A stretch of DNA of 64,000 bases from positions 1 to 64,000 of the forward strand of contig JASHQI010000186.1 in assembly GCA_030037645.1 (NCBI GenBank). Reading direction: 5' to 3'. Shown here piece by piece: positions 38,281 to 47,491 of this stretch (within the stretch, counting starts at the first letter, position 1; every line of letters begins with the position of its first letter). Source of the DNA: Xanthobacteraceae bacterium (GTDB taxonomy: Bacteria > Pseudomonadota > Alphaproteobacteria > Rhizobiales > Xanthobacteraceae). The translations under genes and the position numbers were made by a program. A model generated the notes under the pieces. That model did not search any database, was not told where the DNA came from, and saw only the letters and a list, made by a program, of their open reading frames with translations.

Positions 38281-39051
38281 ATGGAGAATGCTCTTCTCGT
38301 CGGCCTGTCTCGGCAGATGGCGCTCAGTAACGAACTCGACATCATCGCCAACAACATCGCCAACATCGACACCACCGGATTTAAGGCTGACAATGCGACG
38401 TTCGGCGAATATCTCATGCCGGGCGCCAGCAATCACCAATTCCGGGGCAGCGACCGCCTCATCAGCTTCGTGCAGGACCGCGCGAGCTGGATCAATTTCA
38501 GCGAAGGGGCAATCCAACAGACCGGCAATCCCCTGGACATCGCCATCAGTGGCGACGGCTACCTGGCGGTGCAGACGCCGCGGGGGCTGCGCTACACCCG
38601 CAATGGGGCGCTGCAAATCAATGGAACCGGTCAGCTTATCACCGATGAAGGCGACCCGGTGATGGGCGACAATGGACCCATCACGTTTCAGACCGGCGAT
38701 CACGACATCAGCATCAGCCCAAACGGCATCGTCACGGCGCTGTCTGGCTCCGACCCCGATAATGCACCGCGCGGCCGCATTCAGATCGTCGGCTTTGACC
38801 ATCCACAGCTTCTACAAAAGGACGGCAGCAGCACTTTTATGGCGCCGACTGGGGTCAACACCACGGCGCCACCGACCGGCACGCGCCTGGTGCAAGGCTC
38901 AATCGAGAAATCGAACGTCAACGCCGTCGCCGAAATGGCGCGCATGATCCAGATCACCCGGAGTTACACAGACATCGCCGCTATCTTGCAGAACCAGGAC
39001 GACCAGCGTCGCAACGCACTGTCCCAGCTCTCGCAGACGCCCAGCAGTTGA
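38281..39051 (+). CDS. flgF: Flagellar basal-body rod protein FlgF
   Basis: MENALLVGLSRQMALSNELDIIANNIANIDTTGFKADN. Confidence 0.94.
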   Translation: MENALLVGLSRQMALSNELDIIANNIANIDTTGFKADNATFGEYLMPGASNHQFRGSDRLISFVQDRASWINFSEGAIQQTGNPLDIAISGDGYLAVQTPRGLRYTRNGALQINGTGQLITDEGDPVMGDNGPITFQTGDHDISISPNGIVTALSGSDPDNAPRGRIQIVGFDHPQLLQKDGSSTFMAPTGVNTTAPPTGTRLVQGSIEKSNVNAVAEMARMIQITRSYTDIAAILQNQDDQRRNALSQLSQTPSS

Positions 39052-39071
39052 TAGGTTGAGGAGACAGTTGC

Positions 39072-39860
39072 ATGCGTGCGCTCGACACTGCAGCCACCGG
39101 CATGGCGGCCATGGACCTCCAGGTCCAGGTCATCGCCGGCAACATCGCGAACATGAGCACCACGGGCTTCAAGAGTCAGCGCGCTGAATTCCAGGATCTC
39201 ATCTACGAACATGTGCAGCGCATTGGCGCCCAGGCTTCCGACCAGGGCAATATTCTTCCAGTCGGCATCGAACTCGGCTCCGGCGTGAAGACTGTCGGCA
39301 CACCGCGCCTGATGACGCAAGGCACGTTGCAGCAAACCGGCAATACGCTCGACGTCGCGATTCAGGGCACGGGTTGGTTCAAGATCCTGATGCCAGACGG
39401 CACGTACAGCTACACGCGCGACGGATCGTTCCAGATGGATTCGCAAGGCCGCATCGTCACTGCCGGCGGCAATATCGTTCAGCCAACCATCACCATCCCG
39501 GCGAACTCGAGCGGACTCACCATAAACCAGCAAGGCCAGGTATCGGTGACGCCGGCAGGGAGCACCACCTCAAGCATCCTCGGTCAGTTCACGCTCACGA
39601 CCTTCATCAACGATGCCGGCCTGCAAGCGAACGGCGACAATTTGTTCACCGCCACACCGGCATCGGGCCAACCGCAGGACGGCGTGCCGGGGACGAACGG
39701 CGCCGGTACGCTCCTCCAGGGCAGCCTCGAACAGTCGAACGTCGAGGCAGTGACCGAAATCTCCAACTTGATCGCGGCACAGCGCGCCTACGAGATGAAT
39801 TCCAAGGTGATCACCGCCGCCGACGAGATGCTGCAAACGACGTCGCAACTGATGCGCTGA
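39072..39860 (+). CDS. flgG: Flagellar basal-body rod protein FlgG
   Basis: MRALDTAATGMAAMDLQVQVIAGNIANMSTTGFKSQRAEFQDL. Confidence 0.96.
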   Translation: MRALDTAATGMAAMDLQVQVIAGNIANMSTTGFKSQRAEFQDLIYEHVQRIGAQASDQGNILPVGIELGSGVKTVGTPRLMTQGTLQQTGNTLDVAIQGTGWFKILMPDGTYSYTRDGSFQMDSQGRIVTAGGNIVQPTITIPANSSGLTINQQGQVSVTPAGSTTSSILGQFTLTTFINDAGLQANGDNLFTATPASGQPQDGVPGTNGAGTLLQGSLEQSNVEAVTEISNLIAAQRAYEMNSKVITAADEMLQTTSQLMR

Positions 39861-39874
39861 GAAAGGTCCTCTTG

Positions 39875-40942
39875 ATGATCCGCTCCAGCATCCGGAAAAT
39901 CGCCATCGTCCTCGCACTGGCGGGCCCGCTCGCCAGTACCGCGGCGGCCCAGACCGCAGATCCTCAGAGTACGGACGGTCAAATCGCCGCCGCCCAGATC
40001 GCAGTGCCGGCGCTGCGCGACAGCGTCACGGTCACGAGCGACGTCGTGCGCATCGGCGACCTTGTCGAAAATGCCGGACCGGTGGCCGACGTGCCGATTT
40101 TCCGCTCGCCCGACCTCGGCACCACCGGGGTGGTGTCGACCGAAAGCATCGTCGAGGCCATTCGTCCTCACCAGCTCATCGATATCGATACGCGCGGGCT
40201 TGCCGAAGTCACGGTCACGCGCGCAAGCCGCCCGATCACGCTACAGGAAATCTCGGCACGCATCGCTGAGGTACTGTCTCAGCAGTGCGGCCTGGGAGAA
40301 CCGCGTGACATTTCGGTCAATTTCGACCAGGCGGTGCACACCCTCCAAGTGGAGCCGAATGCAATTGGGCCGTTGCAGGTCGTCGGCCTCGACTACGATC
40401 CGCGCACGGCACGCTTCGACATCACGTTCAATTTGCCCACGAGCGCGGCGTTGCAACTACATCCAGCCCGCTTCACCGGCACGGCGTTCGCGACTATTCC
40501 CGCCGTTGCCGTCGACCATCCGGTGGAACGCGGCGGAGTGCTCAAGGCGTCCGATCTCATCGTCGTGCGCCGGCCGAAGTCGGAATCCGACGGCGGAAGC
40601 ATAAGCGATATCGCTGACGCGGTCGGGCTTGCGGCGCGGCATGAGCTTCGTCCGAGCCAGCCGCTCCACGCGACCGATCTGATGAGACCCAATATCATTC
40701 AGCGCAACGATACCGTGACGATCGTCTATCAGGCGCCGGGACTGGTGCTGACGCTGCGCGGCCGGGCGCAGGAGGCAGGCGCGCTTGGCGACTCGATCGG
40801 CGTGCTCAATGTGGAATCAAATCGCGTCATCCAGGGGATCGTTTCGGCTCCCGGGCGTGTGACAGTCAGCGCCGTCCCCACGCGCGTGGTCGATAATACG
40901 GTCGTGGCTTCCCCTTCTTCGTCGCCGGAAAGGTCCGAGTAA
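39875..40942 (+). CDS. flgA: Flagellar basal body P-ring formation chaperone FlgA
   Basis: Signal peptide; SAF-like C-term (VERGGVLKASDLIVVRRP...; LTLRGRAQEAGALGDSIGVLNVESNRVIQGIVSAPGRV). Confidence 0.9.
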   Translation: MIRSSIRKIAIVLALAGPLASTAAAQTADPQSTDGQIAAAQIAVPALRDSVTVTSDVVRIGDLVENAGPVADVPIFRSPDLGTTGVVSTESIVEAIRPHQLIDIDTRGLAEVTVTRASRPITLQEISARIAEVLSQQCGLGEPRDISVNFDQAVHTLQVEPNAIGPLQVVGLDYDPRTARFDITFNLPTSAALQLHPARFTGTAFATIPAVAVDHPVERGGVLKASDLIVVRRPKSESDGGSISDIADAVGLAARHELRPSQPLHATDLMRPNIIQRNDTVTIVYQAPGLVLTLRGRAQEAGALGDSIGVLNVESNRVIQGIVSAPGRVTVSAVPTRVVDNTVVASPSSSPERSE

Positions 40943-40967
40943 GTAGCACTGCGTGAAAGGTAGTCCG

Positions 40968-41720
40968 ATGTCGAATCGTCGTGTGTGGCTTTTGCGTTGC
41001 GCCCTGTTGTCCTCAGTGGCCGCTCTTAATAGTGGTTGCGCAGCGATCGATCGGCTGAAGAACATCGGTGAGACGCCGCCGCTTTCACCGGTCAGCAATC
41101 CGACCACCCAACCCGGATACAAACCCGTTCAAATGCCGATGCCAACGCCACAGCCGGCCATCTACAATCCCAATTCATTGTGGCGCAACGGCTCACGCGC
41201 GTTTTTCAAGGATCAGCGTGCGCATCAGGTCGGCGACATCCTTACGGTGAAGGTCAACATCAACGACACGGCGGAATTCCAGGATCAAACCCAACTCAGC
41301 CGGAGCACCACCGAAGATTCGGGCATCACCAATTTCATCGGCGCCAACACCATCGCCAATCCGGCCAAGGCCGTACTGCCGGGCAGTCTGCTGACCGCGG
41401 ACGGCAACACCCAGATGAACGGCAGCGGCACGATCAACCGGCAGGATCAACTGATCACCAATGTCGCCGCGGTGGTCACACAGGCGCTGCCGAATGGAAA
41501 TCTTGTCATCGAAGGTAAGCAGGAAATCCGGCTCAACTCGGAGGTTCGCGAGCTCGTCGTCGCCGGTATCGTGCGCCCTGAGGACATCGACAGCGACAAC
41601 TCGGTTGAGTTGCCGAAGATCGCCGAGGCGCGGGTCGCCTACGGCGGTAAGGGCACGCTGACCAACGCTCAGACGCAGCCGTGGGGCCAGCAGGTGACGG
41701 ATGTTGTATTGCCGTTCTGA
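40968..41720 (+). CDS. flgH: Flagellar L-ring protein FlgH
   Basis: Lipobox LNSGC; SLWRNGSRAFFKDQRAHQVGDILTVKVNINDTAEF. Confidence 0.95.
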   Translation: MSNRRVWLLRCALLSSVAALNSGCAAIDRLKNIGETPPLSPVSNPTTQPGYKPVQMPMPTPQPAIYNPNSLWRNGSRAFFKDQRAHQVGDILTVKVNINDTAEFQDQTQLSRSTTEDSGITNFIGANTIANPAKAVLPGSLLTADGNTQMNGSGTINRQDQLITNVAAVVTQALPNGNLVIEGKQEIRLNSEVRELVVAGIVRPEDIDSDNSVELPKIAEARVAYGGKGTLTNAQTQPWGQQVTDVVLPF

Positions 41721-41724
41721 TCGG

Positions 41725-41796
41725 GAATCAGATGTCAGCAATCGGTCATCAGAAAGAATGTCTGGGAGCACTCCCCTGATGACTGATGGCTGATTC
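41725..41796. repeat. Imperfect inverted repeat downstream of flgH
   Basis: gaatcagatgtcagcaatcggtcatcag ... ctgatgactgatggctgattc. Confidence 0.5.
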
Positions 41797-41847
41797 CTGC
41801 CCTCCCCGGGGTTACGTCGCGGCAGCGTGCGGGAACCCCGAGACGAC

Positions 41848-41887
41848 GCGGCCTCCGGCAGCTCCCCGCCGGAGGCCGCGGTTTTTG
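41848..41887 (+). terminator. Rho-independent terminator after the flgFGAH operon
   Basis: Perfect 11-bp stem GCGGCCTCCGG/CCGGAGGCCGC with loop CAGCTCCCC G, followed by TTTTTGTTT. Confidence 0.85.
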
Positions 41888-41903
41888 TTTGTTGCGGGAA
41901 GCA

Positions 41904-43532
41904 TCACGCCGACAGCTTGCGCGTGAAAGGCAGGAGCCGCGCCCGCGCCAATTCCGACCGTAACGCAGCGACGACGCTGTCCCATTCGCCGAACTTCGGC
42001 TGTCTGACCAACCGGGCAGTCGGATACCAGGGGCTATCTTGCCGCTCGCGCAACCAACGAAAGTCCGCAGCGAAGGGCAGCAGCAGAAGCAGCGGCTTGC
42101 CCATCGCGCCGGCGAGATGCGCGACTGCGGTGTCGACCGAAATCACCGCATCAAGTTGCGCGACCACGCCGGCAGTATCGGCAAAGTCATGGAACTGGTT
42201 TCCGAGATGAAGCACATTCGTGCATGCTTGCAGTAATGCCGCGTCCTCTTCGCGCACGTCGTGCTGAAGGCTGACGAGCGAGGCGTCGGGCAGCTCCAGC
42301 AGCGGAGCCAGCGTTGCAAGACGCATCGAACGATTGATGTCGTTGTCGTGCAAACGTCCTCCGGCCCACACGATGCCGACAAGCGGCCGCCGCTGCGGCA
42401 GGCGCGATCGCCACGCAGCAATGTCGTCGGCAGCGGGCCTGATATAGGGAACGCCGCTAGGGATCGACGCCAGTTCGGTGCCGAAGGCCAGCGGCAAACT
42501 GAGCAGCGGACAGTGGCAATCGAAGCTTGGCAATTCTTGCCCCCGCGCGATGACAGCCGCGACGCCCGGCATGGGCGACAACAGCCGCACCAGCTCACGC
42601 TGGACTTCCACAACAACCTTTTTGGCGCCGCGCGCGGCCAAAAGCGGTGCATAGCGCACGAACTGAATCGTGTCGCCAGAACCCTGCTCGGCGTGCAGCA
42701 GAATGGTCTTGCCGTCGAGCGGCTCTTTGCCCAACCACAGCGGCGCCGTGAACGTCCGGCGCTGCGAAGCCAGCAGTCCGACTTCCCAGCGCGTCTCGTA
42801 ACCCTGCCAGCCGGCAGCAAAATCACCCAACGTTAATCGCACGATACTCTCGACAAAACGCGCCTGGGCAAAACTCGGACTGCTGACAAGCGCGCGACTC
42901 GCACTCATGAGAGCTTCGTGCGGACGATCAAGCCGGCGCAGCGCAACGGCGCGGTTGGTCAAGAGTTGCGCGTTTTCCGGCGCGATCTTAAGCGCCTTGT
43001 CGTAAGCGGCAACTGCCTCGCTCGGACGATTGAGCTTGAGCAACGCGTTGCCGCGGTTGCCGAGCGCATCGAGATGGACGGGATCGGTGGCCAGTACGCG
43101 TTCGAAAGCGCCAAGCGCCTCGCACGGACGACCAAGCTCCAACAGCGCGACGCCGCGCCGGTTGAGAAGCTCCGTACTATCCGGTTCGATCCGCAGGCCC
43201 GCGTCGTAACTTGCCAGCGCCTCTTTGAATCTTGTCAAAGCATGAAAGACGAGACCCAAGCTTGCAAAACCGTCAGCACGATCGAGGTCGGTCTTCAAAG
43301 CCGCCTGAATGAGCGCGAGCGCCGTGTCCAGGCGCCCGCATCGGTAATGGATCTGCCCGAGACCGTACAACGCATCGAAGTTGTCGGATTGATAGCGCAG
43401 CACGACGTTGTAGAGCCGTTGGGCTTTTTCGAAATCGGCCTCTTCACGTGCGCGCAGCGCACGCCGCAGCATGCGCGAGACGTTCGGTTGCAGGCTGTGC
43501 GACAGGCCGCTCAACATCGCACCATGAGGCAA
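41904..43532 (-). CDS. TPR-repeat glycosyltransferase (FlmG-like architecture)
   Basis: N-terminal TPRs; C-term KTILLHAEQGSGDTIQFVRYAPLL...DTAVAHLAGAMGKPLLLLLPFAADFRWLRERQDSPWYPTARLVRQ. Confidence 0.83.
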   Translation of the reverse strand: MPHGAMLSGLSHSLQPNVSRMLRRALRAREEADFEKAQRLYNVVLRYQSDNFDALYGLGQIHYRCGRLDTALALIQAALKTDLDRADGFASLGLVFHALTRFKEALASYDAGLRIEPDSTELLNRRGVALLELGRPCEALGAFERVLATDPVHLDALGNRGNALLKLNRPSEAVAAYDKALKIAPENAQLLTNRAVALRRLDRPHEALMSASRALVSSPSFAQARFVESIVRLTLGDFAAGWQGYETRWEVGLLASQRRTFTAPLWLGKEPLDGKTILLHAEQGSGDTIQFVRYAPLLAARGAKKVVVEVQRELVRLLSPMPGVAAVIARGQELPSFDCHCPLLSLPLAFGTELASIPSGVPYIRPAADDIAAWRSRLPQRRPLVGIVWAGGRLHDNDINRSMRLATLAPLLELPDASLVSLQHDVREEDAALLQACTNVLHLGNQFHDFADTAGVVAQLDAVISVDTAVAHLAGAMGKPLLLLLPFAADFRWLRERQDSPWYPTARLVRQPKFGEWDSVVAALRSELARARLLPFTRKLSA

Positions 43533-43661
43533 GGATGCGTGGCTTCGTCGCGATGCTGGACGCGCCGCCCGTTGATCCTTAACGGTCGGTAAAGCAACAG
43601 GGTAAATGAAAGCTTAATAGCGACCGCGACGACGATCGATATCGGGACGGATCTCAAGCGA

Positions 43662-44039
43662 TCAGGACTGCAATGCGTCTAGTCGCTTATGCAGGAGCGC
43701 AATCTCATGCTCGATCTTCGCCACTCTATCGGCCATGGCGTGTTCCGACCGGCCATGTTCGGTTGCCGGACTTAAACCGTATTCGGGTCGCCACGTTATG
43801 CCGATATTATTGCCTCTTCGCCATCTGACCTGGACCTGAAAGTATTCGTCCTTATGCGGGATGTAGAGCTCAAATGCATCCGGGAGCATGACGTTCTCGG
43901 AAAATTCGAGACGGCCGCCATTATTGGTGACGTCGCGGACGATACAGTCCATGCTGGACAACCGGTTATTGAAGTAGATTCGTCCCTTGATGAACGTCTT
44001 ATGACGAACGGTCGCGCGACGCTCAGTCATCACGATCAA
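43662..44039 (-). CDS. PilZ-domain protein
   Basis: RRATVRHKTFIKGRIYFNNRLSSMDCIVRDVTNNGGRLEFS. Confidence 0.82.
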   Translation of the reverse strand: MIVMTERRATVRHKTFIKGRIYFNNRLSSMDCIVRDVTNNGGRLEFSENVMLPDAFELYIPHKDEYFQVQVRWRRGNNIGITWRPEYGLSPATEHGRSEHAMADRVAKIEHEIALLHKRLDALQS

Positions 44040-44320
44040 GTCTCAATTTATTGATCCGATGCGGACAACTCCCATCATCTGCGCTCGGTGTTGACGGAAT
44101 GTAACTTGCCTGAAGTCTTGGCAACGCAATAAGTCCCGTAACCGGGGAGATGCAGCAAACACAATGACGCAGATCAAGATGCACTGCGGACCGTGCAGCG
44201 GCGGTTTACAAAGACTGAAATTCGATATCGAGAACAGTCGCTGCCGCGCTTCGCGCACCGACAAATCAACGGAAAATCAGCGTCCGCCGCCACCGTCGAA
44301 AACAGAAAAATTCGGATCGC

Positions 44321-44806
44321 TCAATCGTCCCGGTACACCCGCTCGCGGCGTTCATGACGTTCCTGTGCCTCGATCGAAAGCGTGGCGATCGGTCGCGCTT
44401 CAAGCCGCTTGATCGCAATCGGCTCTCCGGTCTCTTCACAATAGCCGTAGGTGCCGTCTTCGATGCGCTGCAACGCCGCGTCTATCTTGGCGATCAGCTT
44501 GCGCTGGCGGTCGCGGGCTCGCAATTCGATGGCCCGGTCGGTTTCGGAGGATGCGCGATCGGCAAGGTCGGGGTGGTTCTGGCTTTCGTCTTGGAGATGC
44601 TGGAGCGTCTCCTTAGCCTCTTTGAGGATGTCCTCCCGCCAGTTCAGTAGTTTGAGGCGGAAATACTCCCGCTGGCGCTCATTCATGAACGGCTCTTTGT
44701 CCGTGGGACGATAGAACCGTTCCATCGGCAGAACGGCTTTACCGTTCTTATCGGACTTGCCGTCGGATCGACCGTTTCGACTTCTTACCAACTGCATGTC
44801 CCTCAC
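44321..44806 (-). CDS. dksA: RNA polymerase-binding protein DksA
   Basis: LADRASSETDRAIELRARDRQRKLIAKIDAALQRIEDGTYGYCEETGEPIAIKRLEARPIATLSIEAQERHE. Confidence 0.93.
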   Translation of the reverse strand: MRDMQLVRSRNGRSDGKSDKNGKAVLPMERFYRPTDKEPFMNERQREYFRLKLLNWREDILKEAKETLQHLQDESQNHPDLADRASSETDRAIELRARDRQRKLIAKIDAALQRIEDGTYGYCEETGEPIAIKRLEARPIATLSIEAQERHERRERVYRDD

Positions 44807-44968
44807 TCCGCACGCGACCGGTACGGGGTCCTCCCTCGAGGCTGGCCTATATATCCAGGGTCCATGACAGAGACAATAAAGATCATACCACCGCCTCGCG
44901 TAAAATGTGGCGGCAGCCGCGGTTGCTCCCCGCCGCCCTGCCCGCTTAGCTCGGCTTTCTAGGGAAAT

Positions 44969-45379
44969 TCAGCTTATTCCGGCCTTCGCGAGCTCGACTT
45001 CGACTCGGAGCTCGATCTCGGCCAAAACTTGGTCGAGCTTGTCGTCGCCGGAGCCATCCTTAAGGTCGGCAGTCACAGACTTCAGCCGCAGCATCGTCGC
45101 CTGATCGAGGCTGCCGGCGAGCAGCCCGAGCTTGAGCTCGTCCAGCGCATCCAGCGCCCGCCGGCCGTGCTTGACTGCCCGGCGACGGCGTTCGGTCGGA
45201 TCTTCGATCCCCTGCAGCGCGATCAGCGCGTCAATGCCGCCAACCGTTCGTAACGCGATAGCCGCGCTTTGCGCATGCGGGGCGTCCGCTTCCGAGACCG
45301 TGAAGGTGCCAGCGGCGGAACGCCGGACAACCGATGGTGCGGAGGCGACTGCAGTGCCGTTCGGAGCGTAAACGCGCAT
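44969..45379 (-). CDS. fliX: Flagellar assembly regulator FliX
   Basis: MRVYAPNG...; GGIDALIALQGIEDPTERRRRAVKHGRRALDALDELKLGLLAG; divergent from flgI. Confidence 0.88.
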   Translation of the reverse strand: MRVYAPNGTAVASAPSVVRRSAAGTFTVSEADAPHAQSAAIALRTVGGIDALIALQGIEDPTERRRRAVKHGRRALDALDELKLGLLAGSLDQATMLRLKSVTADLKDGSGDDKLDQVLAEIELRVEVELAKAGIS

Positions 45380-45532
45380 ACTCAGAAGGTGTCCGGTTAT
45401 GGTTAATGTGTGGTAAAAGAGTGCCGGCAATAATTGCCCAAGCCGGCAAGGGCTGCTCGCCCAAGCATTCCAGGCATTCCCACCATCAGATAAATTATCT
45501 TTTTATTTCAATAGCTTATTGCGGCGCCCCAC

Positions 45533-45548
45533 TGGCACGCAACTGGCA
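45533..45548 (+). promoter_or_regulatory. sigma54-type -24/-12 promoter upstream of flgI
   Basis: TGGCACGCAACTGGCA: GG-N10-GC, one mismatch, 36 bp before ATG at 45584. Confidence 0.65.
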
Positions 45549-45583
45549 TCGGTCTTGGCGTCCGACCTCTTGGGGAGCAAGAG

Positions 45584-46693
45584 ATGAAAGGGACGGTCAA
45601 AACCGCGCTTGCTGCGCTGGTGGTTCTCGGCTTTGCCGTCTCACCGGCGGCAGCGATGTCGCGCATCAAGGATCTCGCCAATATCGAGGGTATCCGACAG
45701 AATCAACTGCTCGGCTACGGCCTCGTTGTCGGCCTCAACGGGACCGGCGACACACTCAACAATACGCCATTCACCAAGCAATCCCTGCAGGCCATGTTGG
45801 AACGCCTCGGCGTCAACGTCCGTGGCCAGCAGATCCGTACCGGAAACGTGGCCGCCGTCATGGTCACGGCCAATCTGCCGCCTTTCGCCACCCAAGGCAC
45901 CCGGATCGATGTCACCGCCTCGGCGCTGGGCGATGCCAAGAGCCTTCAAGGGGGCACCCTGCTGGTGACCCCGCTCCTCGGCGCCGATGGCAACGTCTAC
46001 GCCGTTGCTCAGGGCTCGCTCGCCATCGGCGGCTTCGAGGCCGAGGGCGAGGCGGCGAAGATCACGCGTGGCGTCCCGACCGTCGGACGCCTGCCGAACG
46101 GCGCCATCATCGAACGCGAACTCGATTTCTCGCTGGATTCGCTCAATCAACTGCGGCTCGCCTTGCGTAATCCAGACCTCACCACGGCCAAGCGTATCGC
46201 CGTTGCAATCAATGACTACATGGGTGGGCCGATTGCCGAGCCGCTCGATCCTTCGACCGTCCAACTCACGCTGCCGAAGAAACCTCCGGAAAACGTCGTG
46301 GAGCTGCTTACCAACATCGAGCAATTGCAAGTCGAACCGGACAACGCGGCTAAAATCGTTATTGACGAGCGGTCGGGAGTCATCGTCATCGGGCGCGATG
46401 TGCGGGTTTCGACTGTTGCGGTCGCCCAAGGCAATCTGACGGTAACAATTTCGGAATCGCCGCAAGTGAGCCAACCGGCCGCCCTTTCGAGGGGCAGTAC
46501 CATCGTGGTTCCGCGCACTCAGGTCGGCGTCCAGGAGGAAGGCAAGGGCTTAGCCGTCGTCCAGGAAGGCGTTTCTCTACAACAGATCGTCGACGGCCTT
46601 AATGCGCTCGGCATCGGGCCGCGCGACCTGATTGTGATCCTCCAGGCGATTAAGGCAGCCGGCGCCATCCAGGCAGACATCGAGGTGATGTAA
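45584..46693 (+). CDS. flgI: Flagellar P-ring protein FlgI
   Basis: SRIKDLANIEGIRQNQLLGYGLVVGLNGTGDTLNNTPFTKQSLQAMLERLGVNV. Confidence 0.97.
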   Translation: MKGTVKTALAALVVLGFAVSPAAAMSRIKDLANIEGIRQNQLLGYGLVVGLNGTGDTLNNTPFTKQSLQAMLERLGVNVRGQQIRTGNVAAVMVTANLPPFATQGTRIDVTASALGDAKSLQGGTLLVTPLLGADGNVYAVAQGSLAIGGFEAEGEAAKITRGVPTVGRLPNGAIIERELDFSLDSLNQLRLALRNPDLTTAKRIAVAINDYMGGPIAEPLDPSTVQLTLPKKPPENVVELLTNIEQLQVEPDNAAKIVIDERSGVIVIGRDVRVSTVAVAQGNLTVTISESPQVSQPAALSRGSTIVVPRTQVGVQEEGKGLAVVQEGVSLQQIVDGLNALGIGPRDLIVILQAIKAAGAIQADIEVM

Positions 46694-47031
46694 TGACAGC
46701 AGGCATAATGCCAAACAGCGCGGACCTTTCCGCGTCGCTTTCCTCAATCGGCGACGCCGCAAATGCGCAAGCGCAGTCGGCGCTGAAGATCAAGGGTAAG
46801 ACAAAGGCTGCCGCGCACGAATTCGAGGCGATGTTTCTCGGCAATATGTTCCAGCAACTGCTCACCGGCGTCGACGGTGACGGGCCGTTCGGCGGTAGTG
46901 GCGCCTTGAAGGTCTGGCGCTCCTTCATGATCGATCAGTATGCCAAGACGTTCGCGCAAAACGGCGGCGTCGGCATTGCCAGCCACGTCTACAACGAATT
47001 GCTGAAGCAACAAGGATTGACCGCATCATGA
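46693..47031 (+). CDS. flgJ: Rod-binding protein FlgJ (N-terminal domain only)
   Basis: AAHEFEAMFLGNMFQQLLTGVDGDGPFGGSGALKVWRSFMIDQYAKTFAQNGGVGIA; TAATG overlap with flgI. Confidence 0.88.
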   Translation: MTAGIMPNSADLSASLSSIGDAANAQAQSALKIKGKTKAAAHEFEAMFLGNMFQQLLTGVDGDGPFGGSGALKVWRSFMIDQYAKTFAQNGGVGIASHVYNELLKQQGLTAS

Positions 47032-47480
47032 GCCCCATCACGACACCTGCAGACGCAGAGCGGGCGATCGACGACATGACGACGTTGATCGCCAAGCTTT
47101 CCATCATCCTTGAGCAGGAAGCGGATTTGATCCGGGCCGGCCGAGTGAAGCGGGCCACCGAGCTCAGTCCGGCAAAGTCGCAACTCGCAAATGCGCTGTT
47201 CACATCCGGCGAAAAGCTGAAGGCGAACGCGAAATTTCTGTTGAAATCGGTTCCGACACACTGCGCGACGCTGCGGCAGGCGCAAGAAGCGTTCCGCGCC
47301 ATACTGCAAAAGAATATGGTCTTGTTGGCCACGACGCATGCGATATCCGAATCGATCGTGCGGCGGCTTTCCGGAGATCTTGCCCGCAAAGCTTCGCCGC
47401 AAGTCTACGGCGCATCCGGGCGCACCACAGCACCAAACCTGAAGTACAGCCGGCCGCTCGCAGTCAGCCGCACGCTGTAG
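47028..47480 (+). CDS. FlgN-like flagellar protein
   Basis: Helical, TTPADAERAIDDMTTLIAKLSIILEQEADLIRAGRVKRATELSPAKSQLA; ATGA overlap with flgJ. Confidence 0.72.
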   Translation: MSPITTPADAERAIDDMTTLIAKLSIILEQEADLIRAGRVKRATELSPAKSQLANALFTSGEKLKANAKFLLKSVPTHCATLRQAQEAFRAILQKNMVLLATTHAISESIVRRLSGDLARKASPQVYGASGRTTAPNLKYSRPLAVSRTL

Positions 47481-47491
47481 CTGGTGCCTGC

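Noticed and set aside
44321-44806. DksA lacking a full C4 zinc finger considered as a pseudogene or novel variant
   Set aside because: The reduced-cysteine form (GYCEETGEPIAIKRLEARP) is as I recall usual in alphaproteobacterial DksA, so not treated as anomalous.
46693-47031. FlgJ without a muramidase domain considered unusual
   Set aside because: Single-domain FlgJ is common in alphaproteobacteria; a separate hydrolase normally supplies the activity.
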